A stretch of 63,944 nucleotides of DNA from Methanoculleus sp. UBA430 (GCF_002506585.1 NZ_DAXW01000001.1:1-63944), one strand, 5' to 3'. Shown: positions 1 to 7,769, counted from the first letter of the stretch. Notes: generated from the letters alone by a model not told the origin. Program-made: numbers and translations.

Positions 1-1
1 C

Positions 2-508
2 GTGATTGGAATGTCCCCCGGCCGCAGACCCGTCCCAAAACCGGTCTGCGACATCCCCTCCGGCCTCCGGAGGGAAGGGACGGAGTTCTCCGTGACCACG
101 CTTGTCCTGAACGCAGGGAGCGGAGTCCCGGCAGATTCACCTATCAAGGGTCATGTCCTCGGAGCCTACTTCGGGCTAACGGAGAAGGAGATTGCTCAGA
201 TCGAGCAGCACAAGGTCGCCATCCTGCACCACGGGAATGTCCGCTCTCATGTGGTGCAGAAGATCCGGTTTATCCTTGAGCACGTGAAGATCAGGGCGAT
301 CGTCGTTTCTCAGGTCCCGATAGACTTTGAAGATCTCGCAAAGGAGGGAGTCAGGACAGCGGTTGTTATGCCGCCGCCCGACCGGGTTAAGACGAAAGGC
401 ATGGTGATGGATATCGTCAGCGGTGTGACACGGGGTCAGACCCCTGGCAGGGAAAAATTGGCAGAAGTCGTTCGTGCCGTTATGAAAGTGCTAAAAAGCC
501 CAACATGA
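2..508 (+). CDS. mcrC: Methyl-coenzyme M reductase operon protein McrC (5' partial)
   Basis: McrC is the non-structural protein of the mcr operon. It is not part of the reductase hexamer and has been found in the ATP-dependent complex that reductively activates Mcr. The visible 168 residues run into the left edge, so the first few dozen residues and the true start lie outside the window; full-length McrC is about 200 residues. The sequence is a typical McrC C-terminal portion, including VLNAGSGVPADSPIKGHVLG and a VVMPPPDRVKTKG stretch. It ends 14 bases before mcrG, matching the usual mcrBDCGA order, so mcrB and mcrD should lie to the left. The assignment rests on sequence style and position; there is no real alternative. 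Confidence 0.9.
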   Translation: MIGMSPGRRPVPKPVCDIPSGLRREGTEFSVTTLVLNAGSGVPADSPIKGHVLGAYFGLTEKEIAQIEQHKVAILHHGNVRSHVVQKIRFILEHVKIRAIVVSQVPIDFEDLAKEGVRTAVVMPPPDRVKTKGMVMDIVSGVTRGQTPGREKLAEVVRAVMKVLKSPT

Positions 509-522
509 AGGTGAATTGAGAC

Positions 523-1284
523 ATGGCATACAAGCCCCAATACGGACCGGGTACATCCAAGGTCGCCGAGAACCGGCGCAAGCAGATGAACCCCAACCAG
601 AAGCTTGAAAAGATGCGCGATGTGACAGACGAGGATATCGTGCTGATCCTCGGCCACAGGGCGCCGGGATCCGCCTATCCGACGGCCCACCCGCCGCTCG
701 CCGAGCAGCAGGAACCCGACTGCCCCATCCGCAAGATTGTAACCCCGACTGACGGTGCCAAGGCCGGCGACCGTGTCCGCTACATCCAGTTCGCGGACTC
801 GATGTTCTTCGCCCCCTCGCAGCCCTACCAGCGGACCTACACCGAGTGCTACCGCTTCCGTGGTATCGACCCCGGTACGCTCTCCGGCCGTCAGATCGTC
901 GAGTGCCGCGAGCGCGATCTCGAGAAGTACTCCAAGGAACTTATCAACACCGAGCTCCTCGACGCAGCCCGCACCGGCATCCGTGGTGCGACCGTGCACG
1001 GTCACTCGCTCCGTCTTGCCGAGAACGGCATGATGTTCGACATGCTCCAGAGGAGTGTCCTTGGCGATGACGGCATCGTCCGTTACGTCAAGAACCAGAT
1101 CGGTGAGCCCCTCGACCGTGCGGTTGCCGTCGGCAAGCCGCTCGACGAGAAGTGGCTTAAGGCCCGCACGACGATCTTCCACTCACTCGGTGGCACCCCG
1201 TACCGTGACGATGCCGAATACATCGAGTACGTCCAGCGCATCCACACGCTGCGGACGAAATACGGGTTCCTTCCCAAGGAGTGA
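523..1284 (+). CDS. mcrG: Methyl-coenzyme M reductase gamma subunit
   Basis: This is the gamma subunit of the alpha2beta2gamma2 methyl-coenzyme M reductase, which makes methane and the CoM-S-S-CoB heterodisulfide from methyl-CoM and coenzyme B in the cytoplasm. It has 253 residues, normal for McrG. The N-terminal YKPQYGPGTSKVAENRR block and the LGHRAPGSAYPTAHPPL segment are characteristic of the family. The ATG at 523 is preceded by a GGTGA ribosome-binding site at 510-514. It follows mcrC by 14 bases and mcrA begins 6 bases after its stop, so the three are one transcript. Codon use is strongly biased towards C/G-ending codons, as expected for one of the most abundant proteins in the cell. 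Confidence 0.97.
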   Translation: MAYKPQYGPGTSKVAENRRKQMNPNQKLEKMRDVTDEDIVLILGHRAPGSAYPTAHPPLAEQQEPDCPIRKIVTPTDGAKAGDRVRYIQFADSMFFAPSQPYQRTYTECYRFRGIDPGTLSGRQIVECRERDLEKYSKELINTELLDAARTGIRGATVHGHSLRLAENGMMFDMLQRSVLGDDGIVRYVKNQIGEPLDRAVAVGKPLDEKWLKARTTIFHSLGGTPYRDDAEYIEYVQRIHTLRTKYGFLPKE

Positions 1285-1290
1285 TTGAAT

Positions 1291-2997
1291 ATGGCAAAGA
1301 TTGAAAGATCCCAGAAGCTGTTCCTGAAATCGCTCAAGGAGAAATTCCAGGGACAGGACGTCCAGTCTGATACGGCCGAGTACTACAACTTCAATGGGTA
1401 CCACCAGTCCCCCCGCAAGGAGGAGTTCGTGAAGGCCAGCCGCGCCGTCGAGATGGACCGCGGTATCTCCATGTACGACCCCGTGCGCTGCCACCTTGGC
1501 GGTATCCCGCTCGGCCAGCGCCAGCTGATGACCTACGAGGTCTCCGGCACCGGCGTCTTCGTCGAAGGTGACGACCTGCACTTCGTCAACAACGCTGCGA
1601 TGCAGCAGATGTGGGACGACATCCGGCGGACTGTCATCGTCAACATGGACCTCGCTCACCAGACCCTGCAGAAGCGTCTGGGCAAGGAAGTCACCCCCGA
1701 GACGATCAACGAGTACCTGCACGTGCTGAACCACGCCATGCCCGGCGCGGCCGTCGTCCAGGAACACATGGTCGAGACTCACCCCGGCCTCGTCGACGAC
1801 TGTTACGTCAAGGTCTTCACCGGCGACCAGGAACTTGCCGACGATATCGAACCCCAGTTCGTCATCGACGTCGAGAAGGCCTTCCCCGCCAAGCAGGCCG
1901 AGGCTCTCTCCGCCGCCGTCGGAAAGTCCCTCTGGCAGGCAATCCACATCCCGACCTCAGTCGTCCGGACCTGCGACGGTGGAACGACCTCCCGGTGGTC
2001 TGCGATGCAGATCGGTATGTCCTTCATCGGCGCCTACCGCATGTGCGCCGGCGAAGCAGCCGTCGCCGACCTCTCCTACGCCGCGAAGCACGCGGGTGTC
2101 ATCCAGATGGCGTCCCACCTGCCCGCCCGGCGTGCCCGTGGCCCGAACGAGCCCGGTGGCCTTGCATTCGGTCTCTTCTCGGATATCGTTCAGGCGAACC
2201 GGAAGTACCCCAACGACCCCGCCCGGGCCTCCCTCGAGGTTGTCGGCGCCGGAACCATGCTCTACGACCAGATCTGGCTCGGCTCCTACATGTCCGGCGG
2301 TGTCGGATTCACCCAGTACGCGACCGCGGCCTACACCGACAACATCCTCGATGAGTTCACCTACTACGGTATGGACTACATCAAGGACAAGTACAAGGTC
2401 GACTGGAAGAACCCGAGCCCGAACGACAAGGTCAAGCCGACCTACGACATCGTCAACGACATCGCGACCGAGGTCGCCCTCAACGGCATGGAGCAGTACG
2501 AGCAGTTCCCGACCATGATGGAGGACCACTTCGGCGGGTCCCAGCGTGCCGGTGTGCTTGCCGCCGCCTGCGGTCTGTCGACCTCCATCGCGACCGGAAA
2601 CTCCAACGCCGGCCTGAACGCCTGGTACCTCTGCATGCTCCTGCACAAGGACGGATGGTCGCGTCTCGGCTTCTTCGGCTACGACCTCCAGGACCAGTGC
2701 GGTTCCGCGAACTCCCTCTCCATCCGTGGAGACGAGGGCGCGATCGGCGAGGTCCGTGGTCCGAACTACCCGAACTACGCGATGAACGTCGGTCACCAGG
2801 GCGAATACGCCGCAATCGTCGCCGGTTCTCACTACGGCCGTGGCGACGCATGGTGCTTCGACCCGCGGGTGAAGATCTGCTTCGCCGACCCGGCCCTGAA
2901 GTTCGACTTCGCCGAGCCCCGCCGCGAGTTCGCGAAGGGTGCAATCCGCGAGTTTATGCCCGCCGGCGAGCGTTCGCTCATCATCCCGGCGCGGTAA
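1291..2997 (+). CDS. mcrA: Methyl-coenzyme M reductase alpha subunit
   Basis: This is the catalytic alpha subunit (568 residues) of methyl-coenzyme M reductase, which carries the F430 nickel site. The ATG at 1291 gives the family N-terminus MAKIERSQKLF; the in-frame TTG six bases earlier is rejected. The diagnostic GGVGFTQYATAAYTDNILDE segment is present (about residues 333-352). Residues that carry the known modifications can be seen: the methylarginine region ARRARGPNEPGG, and FFGYDLQDQC, where G463 matches the thioglycine and C470 the S-methylcysteine position. Modification itself is inferred from the family. No second mcr or mrt copy lies in the window. A T-rich stretch 13 bases after the stop closes the operon. 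Confidence 0.98.
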   Translation: MAKIERSQKLFLKSLKEKFQGQDVQSDTAEYYNFNGYHQSPRKEEFVKASRAVEMDRGISMYDPVRCHLGGIPLGQRQLMTYEVSGTGVFVEGDDLHFVNNAAMQQMWDDIRRTVIVNMDLAHQTLQKRLGKEVTPETINEYLHVLNHAMPGAAVVQEHMVETHPGLVDDCYVKVFTGDQELADDIEPQFVIDVEKAFPAKQAEALSAAVGKSLWQAIHIPTSVVRTCDGGTTSRWSAMQIGMSFIGAYRMCAGEAAVADLSYAAKHAGVIQMASHLPARRARGPNEPGGLAFGLFSDIVQANRKYPNDPARASLEVVGAGTMLYDQIWLGSYMSGGVGFTQYATAAYTDNILDEFTYYGMDYIKDKYKVDWKNPSPNDKVKPTYDIVNDIATEVALNGMEQYEQFPTMMEDHFGGSQRAGVLAAACGLSTSIATGNSNAGLNAWYLCMLLHKDGWSRLGFFGYDLQDQCGSANSLSIRGDEGAIGEVRGPNYPNYAMNVGHQGEYAAIVAGSHYGRGDAWCFDPRVKICFADPALKFDFAEPRREFAKGAIREFMPAGERSLIIPAR

Positions 2998-3008
2998 CCC
3001 TAAATCAA

Positions 3009-3020
3009 CTTTTTTTTCTT
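3009..3020 (+). terminator. T-run terminator after mcrA
   Basis: Eight consecutive Ts, then C and TT, begin 12 bases after the mcrA stop with no strong hairpin. Oligo-T tracts are the usual archaeal termination signal. It separates the mcr transcript from the mtr operon about 180 bases downstream. Confidence 0.6.
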
Positions 3021-3098
3021 TAGCGTAACTTAACATGCCCAAAACGGGCATTCCGGACGATTTTTTACATTTCATTGCTATAGCGGCGCAACTTTTCG

Positions 3099-3184
3099 AA
3101 ACCTTTAATTAAGTCATAAACAACTGTTAAATGAACCAAAAAGGTTTTGAACTTATACTCTGGCGCAATGCGCATCAGAGGAGG
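3099..3184 (+). promoter_or_regulatory. Probable mtr operon promoter with inverted repeats
   Basis: This AT-rich leader lies upstream of mtrE. An 8-base inverted repeat (AAACCTTT at 3099-3106, AAAGGTTT at 3140-3147) brackets 33 bases just before a TATA-like CTTATACT at about 3152-3159. A smaller perfect repeat, GCGCA-A-TGCGC, lies at 3163-3173, near the expected transcription start. A strong AGGAGG ribosome-binding site precedes the mtrE ATG at 3192. Promoter placement is inferred from spacing; no experimental start is known. Confidence 0.45.
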
Positions 3185-3191
3185 ATGCTGA

Positions 3192-4091
3192 ATGGAAGAG
3201 ATCGTATTTGGCATCGGCATTACCGCATTGGCAGGTGCTCTTGCAACCGTCGCCGGCGCTGCGGAAGACACTGAGTCTGATATCGGATCACAGGGTGACC
3301 CGAACTCACAGGTTCAGCTTGCTCCGCAAATGGGATATATTCACCGCATCTTTAACAAGGCAGTTGCCGGTGAACCCCCAGCGTACGGCTTATGGGTTGC
3401 TCTGGGTGCAGGCCTTGCCTGGGCATTCATGGCGATGCAGATAAACCCGATACTTGCAATTGTGCTCGGGAGCGCTCTCGCGGTCTTCGTGCAGGGCGTC
3501 TATGCGACAACCGCATACCTCGGCCGTACTGCAAGTCTCGCTAAGTTTGGACAGCCGGTCTATATCGACATCCTGAAGTCGATGACGACCGTGACCATGG
3601 CACACGCGTTCGTAGCAATCTTCACCACCGTCGCGATGTGTCACCTGATGATCAGCGCACTCGGTCACCCCTTCCCGCTCCCGCTCCTGGGTCTCGTATG
3701 GGGTATCGCACTCGGTGCAGCCGGGTCTGCAACCGGTAACCCGTTCTACGGAAAGGAGCGGCAGTACCAGGAGCAGAAGTTTGGAGCCGGTGTTCCGATC
3801 TCCGCGTCCGGCAACATCGTCCGTTACGCCGAAGCCGGACAGCGCAACTCGCTCGACAACGGTTTCTTCAGCGCCAAACTCGGCGGCCCCGCATCGGGGA
3901 TCTGCTTTGGCCTGATCGTCTTCTTCGAACTCTGGCGTACCGTTGTCTTTGAGCCGCTCGCCGCCGGATGGGGAGCGGTCATCATCGGTATCGTTATCAT
4001 CCTGATCTTTGCCATCATCGACCGCTACATCGAGGTCTGGGCAAGGAAGACTTTCGGACCCTACACGGCCCCTGAGGAGGCATCGTCATGA
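3192..4091 (+). CDS. mtrE: Tetrahydromethanopterin S-methyltransferase subunit E
   Basis: MtrE is an integral membrane subunit of the Na+-translocating methyl-H4MPT:coenzyme M methyltransferase and, with MtrC and MtrD, forms the membrane part proposed to carry the ion path. It has 299 residues with several hydrophobic segments and the family N-terminus MEEIVFGIGITALAGALAT, followed by a polar loop (ESDIGSQGDPNSQVQLAPQ). A good ribosome-binding site (AGGAGG) precedes the ATG. It is the first gene of an eight-gene operon. The stop overlaps the mtrD start by four bases (ATGA), which suggests translational coupling. The order E-D-C-B-A-F-(A)G-H is otherwise the classical one. Confidence 0.96.
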   Translation: MEEIVFGIGITALAGALATVAGAAEDTESDIGSQGDPNSQVQLAPQMGYIHRIFNKAVAGEPPAYGLWVALGAGLAWAFMAMQINPILAIVLGSALAVFVQGVYATTAYLGRTASLAKFGQPVYIDILKSMTTVTMAHAFVAIFTTVAMCHLMISALGHPFPLPLLGLVWGIALGAAGSATGNPFYGKERQYQEQKFGAGVPISASGNIVRYAEAGQRNSLDNGFFSAKLGGPASGICFGLIVFFELWRTVVFEPLAAGWGAVIIGIVIILIFAIIDRYIEVWARKTFGPYTAPEEASS

Positions 4092-4939
4092 GCGCGCTCG
4101 GTGGACCTAAACAGACAGGGGGTGTCCAGTCCCCGACAGGAATGGGCATCGCTATCGGCATAGTTCTTATCATCGTCGCACTTGTGCTTGCCTTCTTCTT
4201 CGCACAGATGGCCGGGCTGATCGCGCTCGTCGGCATCATCATCGGCGGCGTCCTGATCGGGTTCGGCGTCCACTTCGTCCCGGTCGGCGGTGCCCCCGCT
4301 GCAATGGGACAGGCACCCGGTATCGCGACCGGTGTCGCGATGCTTGCCGCCGGCGCCGGCCTTGCCGGACTCTTCGGTGGCGCATGGGCTGCCCCCCTCG
4401 GACTCCCGCTGGCCCTCGCCGGCGGTGCGGTCGGTGGCGGGCTGCTGATGGCGATCACCTGCACGATGGTCAACATCATCTACGTCTTCGGCATGGGTAT
4501 CCCGGCAGCTTCCGGTAAAGTCGCAAAAGACCCGATCACGGGCGACACCTTCCCCGAGTACAAGAGCCAGGGTACCGAGGGGCACGGCCTCCCGTTCATC
4601 TCCTGGGTCGGCGGTGTCATCGGCGGCGCACTCGGTGGTCTCGGCGGGACGCTCATCTACCTTGAACTCCTCGATATTTACCAGGCACAGCTGCCTACAA
4701 TCCTGGACACAACGGTCGAGCAGATCGCGCCCGTCGCCATCTCGCTTGCCGGTGTCTTCGCGGTCGGTATGTTCCTGATGAACGCCGTGCTTGCCGCATA
4801 CAACATCACCGGTACGATCGAAGGGCCGCATGACCCCAAGTTCAAACGGTTCCCGAGAGCGGTCATCGCGGCCGCTGTGGCATCCGCTGTTGCAGGCATC
4901 TTCTCGATCGGGCTGCTCGAACTGGTGGGGGTGTTCTAA
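4088..4939 (+). CDS. mtrD: Tetrahydromethanopterin S-methyltransferase subunit D
   Basis: MtrD is a polytopic membrane subunit of the Na+-pumping methyltransferase. The 283 residues are almost entirely small and hydrophobic (many Gly, Ala, Ile and Val) in multiple transmembrane segments, with a loop SGKVAKDPITGDTFPEYKSQ that is typical of the family. It is longer than the roughly 230-250 residues usual for MtrD. The extra length includes a Gly/Pro-rich N-terminus before the first membrane segment (about residue 20). The start is fixed by the ATGA overlap with mtrE. The stop is directly followed by the mtrC ATG at 4940 with no gap, so translation of the membrane subunits appears tightly coupled. 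Confidence 0.95.
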   Translation: MSALGGPKQTGGVQSPTGMGIAIGIVLIIVALVLAFFFAQMAGLIALVGIIIGGVLIGFGVHFVPVGGAPAAMGQAPGIATGVAMLAAGAGLAGLFGGAWAAPLGLPLALAGGAVGGGLLMAITCTMVNIIYVFGMGIPAASGKVAKDPITGDTFPEYKSQGTEGHGLPFISWVGGVIGGALGGLGGTLIYLELLDIYQAQLPTILDTTVEQIAPVAISLAGVFAVGMFLMNAVLAAYNITGTIEGPHDPKFKRFPRAVIAAAVASAVAGIFSIGLLELVGVF

Positions 4940-5794
4940 ATGTCGGTAAAGATTGAAGCAGGAGCAGGAGGCGGCATCCCGCACAATCAGCTCGTGATCT
5001 ACGGCCTCGTGGGATCGCTTGTCCTCATCTACCTGACATACTTAAACACGATCACCGGCACCCAGTACTTCGCATTCTTCGGCGGGCTTGCTGCCGTGGT
5101 CGCGCTCATCTGGGGTACCGACACGATCAAGCACCTCTGCAGTTACGGTCTCGGTACCGGTGTCCCGTCGGCGGGCATGATCGCGCTCGGGTCCGGTGTC
5201 ATCGCCGCGCTCTTCGGAGCGACGACCGGCATCGCTGCGCCCATCGTGACGATCATCATCGCCGCGATCATCGGTGCGGTCGCCGGAGTAATGGCAAATC
5301 ATGTCGTCCGGATGGACATCCCGGTCATGATCATCTCCCTGACGGAACTTGCAATCGTCGGCGCGATGACGGTGCTCGGTCTCGCGGCGATGGCCTGCGG
5401 AACGTTCGAGTTCATCGGCATGATCACCGGCGAGATCTCGATCCTCGGCTTCGCTGTCGAGACCTACGAATTCTCCCTCATCGGCGGCAGCATCATCGCC
5501 GTGATCTTCATGCTCGGCGCCATCGCCATCCAGCACTCCTTCAACGCCTGTCTCGGGCCGGGGGAGCGGCAGGACCGGACGCTCATGCTCGCTGCAGAGT
5601 GCGGCTTCCTCTCCATGATCACCGTTGCGATCATATCGTTCGCATTTATCGGGTTCATCCCTGCTCTCATATCGCTGCTGGTATCGGTCATCGGGTGGAT
5701 CTACACCTACACGCAGTACATCGCGCTCTCGAAGCGTGACGCCTATGCGTGGCTCGACGCACAGCCGATCCTGGAGCCCAAGGGAGGTGCGTAA
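4940..5794 (+). CDS. mtrC: Tetrahydromethanopterin S-methyltransferase subunit C
   Basis: MtrC is the third large membrane subunit of the methyltransferase complex. The 284 residues start MSVKIEAGAGGGIPHNQL and contain about eight hydrophobic segments; the conserved loop NACLGPGERQDRTLMLA precedes the last two. The ATG follows the mtrD stop immediately and mtrB begins at the base after the mtrC stop, so three genes abut without spacers. A GGAGG ribosome-binding site for mtrB lies inside the mtrC 3' end (CCCAAGGGAGGTGCG). The family assignment is unambiguous from order and sequence style. Confidence 0.95.
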   Translation: MSVKIEAGAGGGIPHNQLVIYGLVGSLVLIYLTYLNTITGTQYFAFFGGLAAVVALIWGTDTIKHLCSYGLGTGVPSAGMIALGSGVIAALFGATTGIAAPIVTIIIAAIIGAVAGVMANHVVRMDIPVMIISLTELAIVGAMTVLGLAAMACGTFEFIGMITGEISILGFAVETYEFSLIGGSIIAVIFMLGAIAIQHSFNACLGPGERQDRTLMLAAECGFLSMITVAIISFAFIGFIPALISLLVSVIGWIYTYTQYIALSKRDAYAWLDAQPILEPKGGA

Positions 5795-6079
5795 ATGGCA
5801 TACATTCAGGTACTGCCTGAGTACGGACTGGTCGTCGACCCGCTGGTCGGCGTCGTCACCACCGCAGGTGTGTCGTATACCCCCGTACTCGAGCAGGTAG
5901 CAGAACTCGAGAAGATTACCGACGACCTGGTCGGCATGCTCTCCGGGGAGGGCAACTTCCTGGCTTCGTTCCCGAACCGGGAGGGAGTTCTCAACGTCGC
6001 CGGAGGCGTGACCGCATTCTGGTATGGCATGGCAATCGGCCTTCTGGTTGCCGGTGTCGTCGTATTAGGACTGCTGTGA
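5795..6079 (+). CDS. mtrB: Tetrahydromethanopterin S-methyltransferase subunit B
   Basis: MtrB is a small subunit with a cytoplasmic N-terminal part and one C-terminal membrane helix. It has 94 residues: MAYIQVLPEYGLVVDPLVG at the start, a central amphipathic stretch (LEQVAELEKITDDLVGML), and a single hydrophobic helix FWYGMAIGLLVAGVVVLGLL at the end. Length and topology fit the family. It lies between mtrC (no gap) and mtrA (ten bases). MtrA, B, F and G each contribute one helix to the complex, so its role here is structural support of the MtrA corrinoid domain. Confidence 0.94.
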   Translation: MAYIQVLPEYGLVVDPLVGVVTTAGVSYTPVLEQVAELEKITDDLVGMLSGEGNFLASFPNREGVLNVAGGVTAFWYGMAIGLLVAGVVVLGLL

Positions 6080-6086
6080 GGTGAAG

Positions 6087-6604
6087 AACATGGTTGAGAA
6101 GAAATCACCGGCCAGCGGATGGCCGATTGTTCAGGGCGACTTCCACACGGGAGATGCACAGAGTTGCGTCGGCGTCGTCACCATGGGATCCCACCTCGAC
6201 GAGCAGGGCATCTGCGATGCCGGAGCGGCAATCGCCGGGTCCTGTAAGACCGAGAACCTCGGTATCGAGAAGATCATCGCGAACGTCATCTCCAATCCCA
6301 ACATCAGGTTCATCCTCTGCTGTGGTACGGAGGTTAAGGGACACCTTTCCGGTCAGAGCTTCATAGCGCTGCATGCCGGAGGAGTCTCCGGCGGTAAGAT
6401 CGTCGGCGCTCAGGGAGCCATCCCGTTCATCGAGAACCTTACCGACGAGGCGATCAAGCGCTTCCAGGACCAGGTCGAGATGGTCAACATCATGGAAAGC
6501 GAGGATATGGGCACCATCAAGGCCAAGATCGACGAACTCAAGGCCAGAGACCCCGGTGCGTTCCCCGCAGAACCCATGATCGTCGAGGTCAAGGAAGCAG
6601 GCGG
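6087..6604 (+). repeat. Direct repeat copy 1 (mtrA corrinoid domain)
   Basis: From AAC just before the mtrA start to GCAGGCGG at 6604, this stretch matches 7029-7546 at a constant offset of 942 bases. I count five differences in 515 coding bases: four silent changes and one Arg-to-Lys change. Identity stops abruptly at both ends. Copies of a coding domain this similar point to recent duplication or continuing gene conversion. Confidence 0.95.
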
Positions 6605-6812
6605 TGAGGCAGAGGAAGCGACCGGCGAAGTACAGCCGCTTTCCGGTGAACTGGCACTGATACACGCACGGACAAAAGTCATCGAACGGATGGTCACTGA
6701 CATCGGTTACCGCAACAAGTTTGCCGCCGGTGTCTACTCGGGCAAGATTGAGGGCCTCATGATCGGCCTGATCGTCTCGTTCGTGATCCTGGGGTTCATC
6801 TTGCTGGGGTGA
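6090..6812 (+). CDS. mtrA: Tetrahydromethanopterin S-methyltransferase subunit A (corrinoid protein)
   Basis: MtrA carries the cobamide that accepts the methyl group from methyl-H4MPT and passes it to coenzyme M. The protein has 240 residues: a soluble corrinoid domain (about 1-175), a short linker, and a C-terminal membrane helix (KIEGLMIGLIVSFVILGF). The lower axial ligand histidine is H85 in EVKGHLSGQS, matching the family's H84. The ATG at 6090 is chosen over the in-frame GTG at 6081 because the GTG lies within the GAGGTGA ribosome-binding site, and because the second copy starts at the same MVEKKSPASG. Its first 515 bases recur almost unchanged 942 bases downstream in the next-but-one gene. 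Confidence 0.96.
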   Translation: MVEKKSPASGWPIVQGDFHTGDAQSCVGVVTMGSHLDEQGICDAGAAIAGSCKTENLGIEKIIANVISNPNIRFILCCGTEVKGHLSGQSFIALHAGGVSGGKIVGAQGAIPFIENLTDEAIKRFQDQVEMVNIMESEDMGTIKAKIDELKARDPGAFPAEPMIVEVKEAGGEAEEATGEVQPLSGELALIHARTKVIERMVTDIGYRNKFAAGVYSGKIEGLMIGLIVSFVILGFILLG

Positions 6813-6817
6813 GATAG

Positions 6818-7030
6818 ATGGCAGAAGAAACTACACAGGCTGCAGGCCCCATCCGGATGACGGCGATCAACACGATGATGGACGGCATTCGGTACAAGGC
6901 ACAGATCCTTGCCCGCACGACGAAACTCGAATCCGGTATCATGGGCATGGGCATCGTCGGGTTCGCAGTCGGACTCATCGTAGCCATGCTCCTGATCGTG
7001 ATTCCGGCACTGATGCTGGGGGCGATCTAA
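6818..7030 (+). CDS. mtrF: Tetrahydromethanopterin S-methyltransferase subunit F
   Basis: MtrF is a small single-helix subunit of the complex. The 70 residues have a short cytoplasmic N-terminus (MAEETTQAAGPIRMTAINTM), the family stretch GIRYKAQILARTTKLESG, and a C-terminal helix (IVGFAVGLIVAMLLIVIPAL). It is five bases after mtrA and one base before the fused mtrA/mtrG gene. MtrF shares its RTKVIERM-like pre-helix motif with MtrA, a known family relationship. It lies between the two copies of the MtrA domain, so a simple tandem copy of mtrA alone would not give this layout. Confidence 0.93.
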   Translation: MAEETTQAAGPIRMTAINTMMDGIRYKAQILARTTKLESGIMGMGIVGFAVGLIVAMLLIVIPALMLGAI

Positions 7031-7546
7031 CATGGTTGAGAAGAAATCACCGGCCAGCGGATGGCCGATTGTTCAGGGCGACTTCCACACGGGAGACGCA
7101 CAGAGTTGCGTCGGCGTCGTCACCATGGGATCTCACCTCGACGAGCAGGGCATCTGCGATGCCGGAGCGGCAATCGCCGGGTCCTGTAAGACCGAGAACC
7201 TCGGTATCGAGAAGATCATTGCGAACGTCATCTCCAATCCCAACATCAGGTTCATCCTCTGCTGTGGTACGGAGGTTAAGGGACACCTTTCCGGTCAGAG
7301 CTTCATAGCGCTGCATGCCGGAGGAGTCTCCGGCGGTAAGATCGTCGGCGCTCAGGGAGCCATCCCGTTCATCGAGAACCTTACCGACGAGGCGATCAAG
7401 CGCTTCCAGGACCAGGTCGAGATGGTCAACATCATGGAAAGCGAGGATATGGGCACCATCAAGGCCAAGATCGATGAACTCAAGGCCAAAGACCCCGGTG
7501 CGTTCCCCGCAGAACCCATGATCGTCGAGGTCAAGGAAGCAGGCGG
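7029..7546 (+). repeat. Direct repeat copy 2 (MtrA domain fused to MtrG)
   Basis: This is the second copy of the unit at 6087-6604. The copies differ at 7097, 7131, 7218, and then at the codons for Asp and Lys near 7475-7490; all but one change are silent. The copy ends at 7546, where the reading frame passes into the linker and MtrG part. The different flanks (mtrB/mtrF on one side, mtrF/mtrG on the other) and the base differences argue against an assembly echo. Confidence 0.95.
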
Positions 7547-7769
7547 CGCGGCGGAAGTTGCCGCCGCAGGCGCAAACCCACAGTTCCTTGAGATCGAGGA
7601 GCGGCTCAACGCTATCGAGGAGAGGATCGAGTTCGTCGATGCAGAGATAGCCCAACGCGTCGGAAGAAAGATCGGGCGCGATATCGGCATCCTGTATGGG
7701 CTGGTTGCAGGTTTGATTGTATTCATGATGTTGTTGGTATTACTGCCCAAATTGGTTGGGTACCTGTAA
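7032..7769 (+). CDS. MtrA-MtrG fusion protein (second corrinoid domain on subunit G)
   Basis: The 245 residues have two parts. Residues 1-171 repeat the MtrA corrinoid domain with one change (Arg to Lys) and keep the cobamide ligand H85 in EVKGHLSGQS. After a short Ala/Gly linker (about 172-186), the rest is MtrG: IEERLNAIEERIEFVDAEIA, then QRVGRKIGRDIGILYGLV and one membrane helix. MtrG is normally a free protein of about 75-90 residues, and no separate mtrG exists between mtrF and mtrH, so this gene occupies its place. If made as read, the complex would carry a second corrinoid-domain copy per MtrG. A simpler annotation as a second mtrA would miss the G part. Confidence 0.93.
   Translation: MVEKKSPASGWPIVQGDFHTGDAQSCVGVVTMGSHLDEQGICDAGAAIAGSCKTENLGIEKIIANVISNPNIRFILCCGTEVKGHLSGQSFIALHAGGVSGGKIVGAQGAIPFIENLTDEAIKRFQDQVEMVNIMESEDMGTIKAKIDELKAKDPGAFPAEPMIVEVKEAGGAAEVAAAGANPQFLEIEERLNAIEERIEFVDAEIAQRVGRKIGRDIGILYGLVAGLIVFMMLLVLLPKLVGYL

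Noticed and set aside
1957..3075. Long minus-strand open frames opposite mcrG and mcrA (also 436-1182 and 1183-1947).
   Set aside because: They are mirror frames of highly biased mcr genes; no family resemblance, no ribosome-binding sites, and repeated Val/Asp/Leu patterns typical of antisense shadows.
6081..6089. Earlier GTG start for mtrA; similar earlier starts for mcrA (1285), mtrH (7776), L15 (31697) and mer (48416).
   Set aside because: Each lies inside the ribosome-binding site or adds residues not in family N-termini; for mtrA the second copy starts exactly at the later ATG.
6087..7546. Assembly duplication as the explanation of the mtrA repeat.
   Set aside because: The copies differ at five bases and have different coding sequence immediately after the repeat (an MtrA helix versus a complete MtrG), which a simple assembly echo would not make. 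Long reads would still be decisive.
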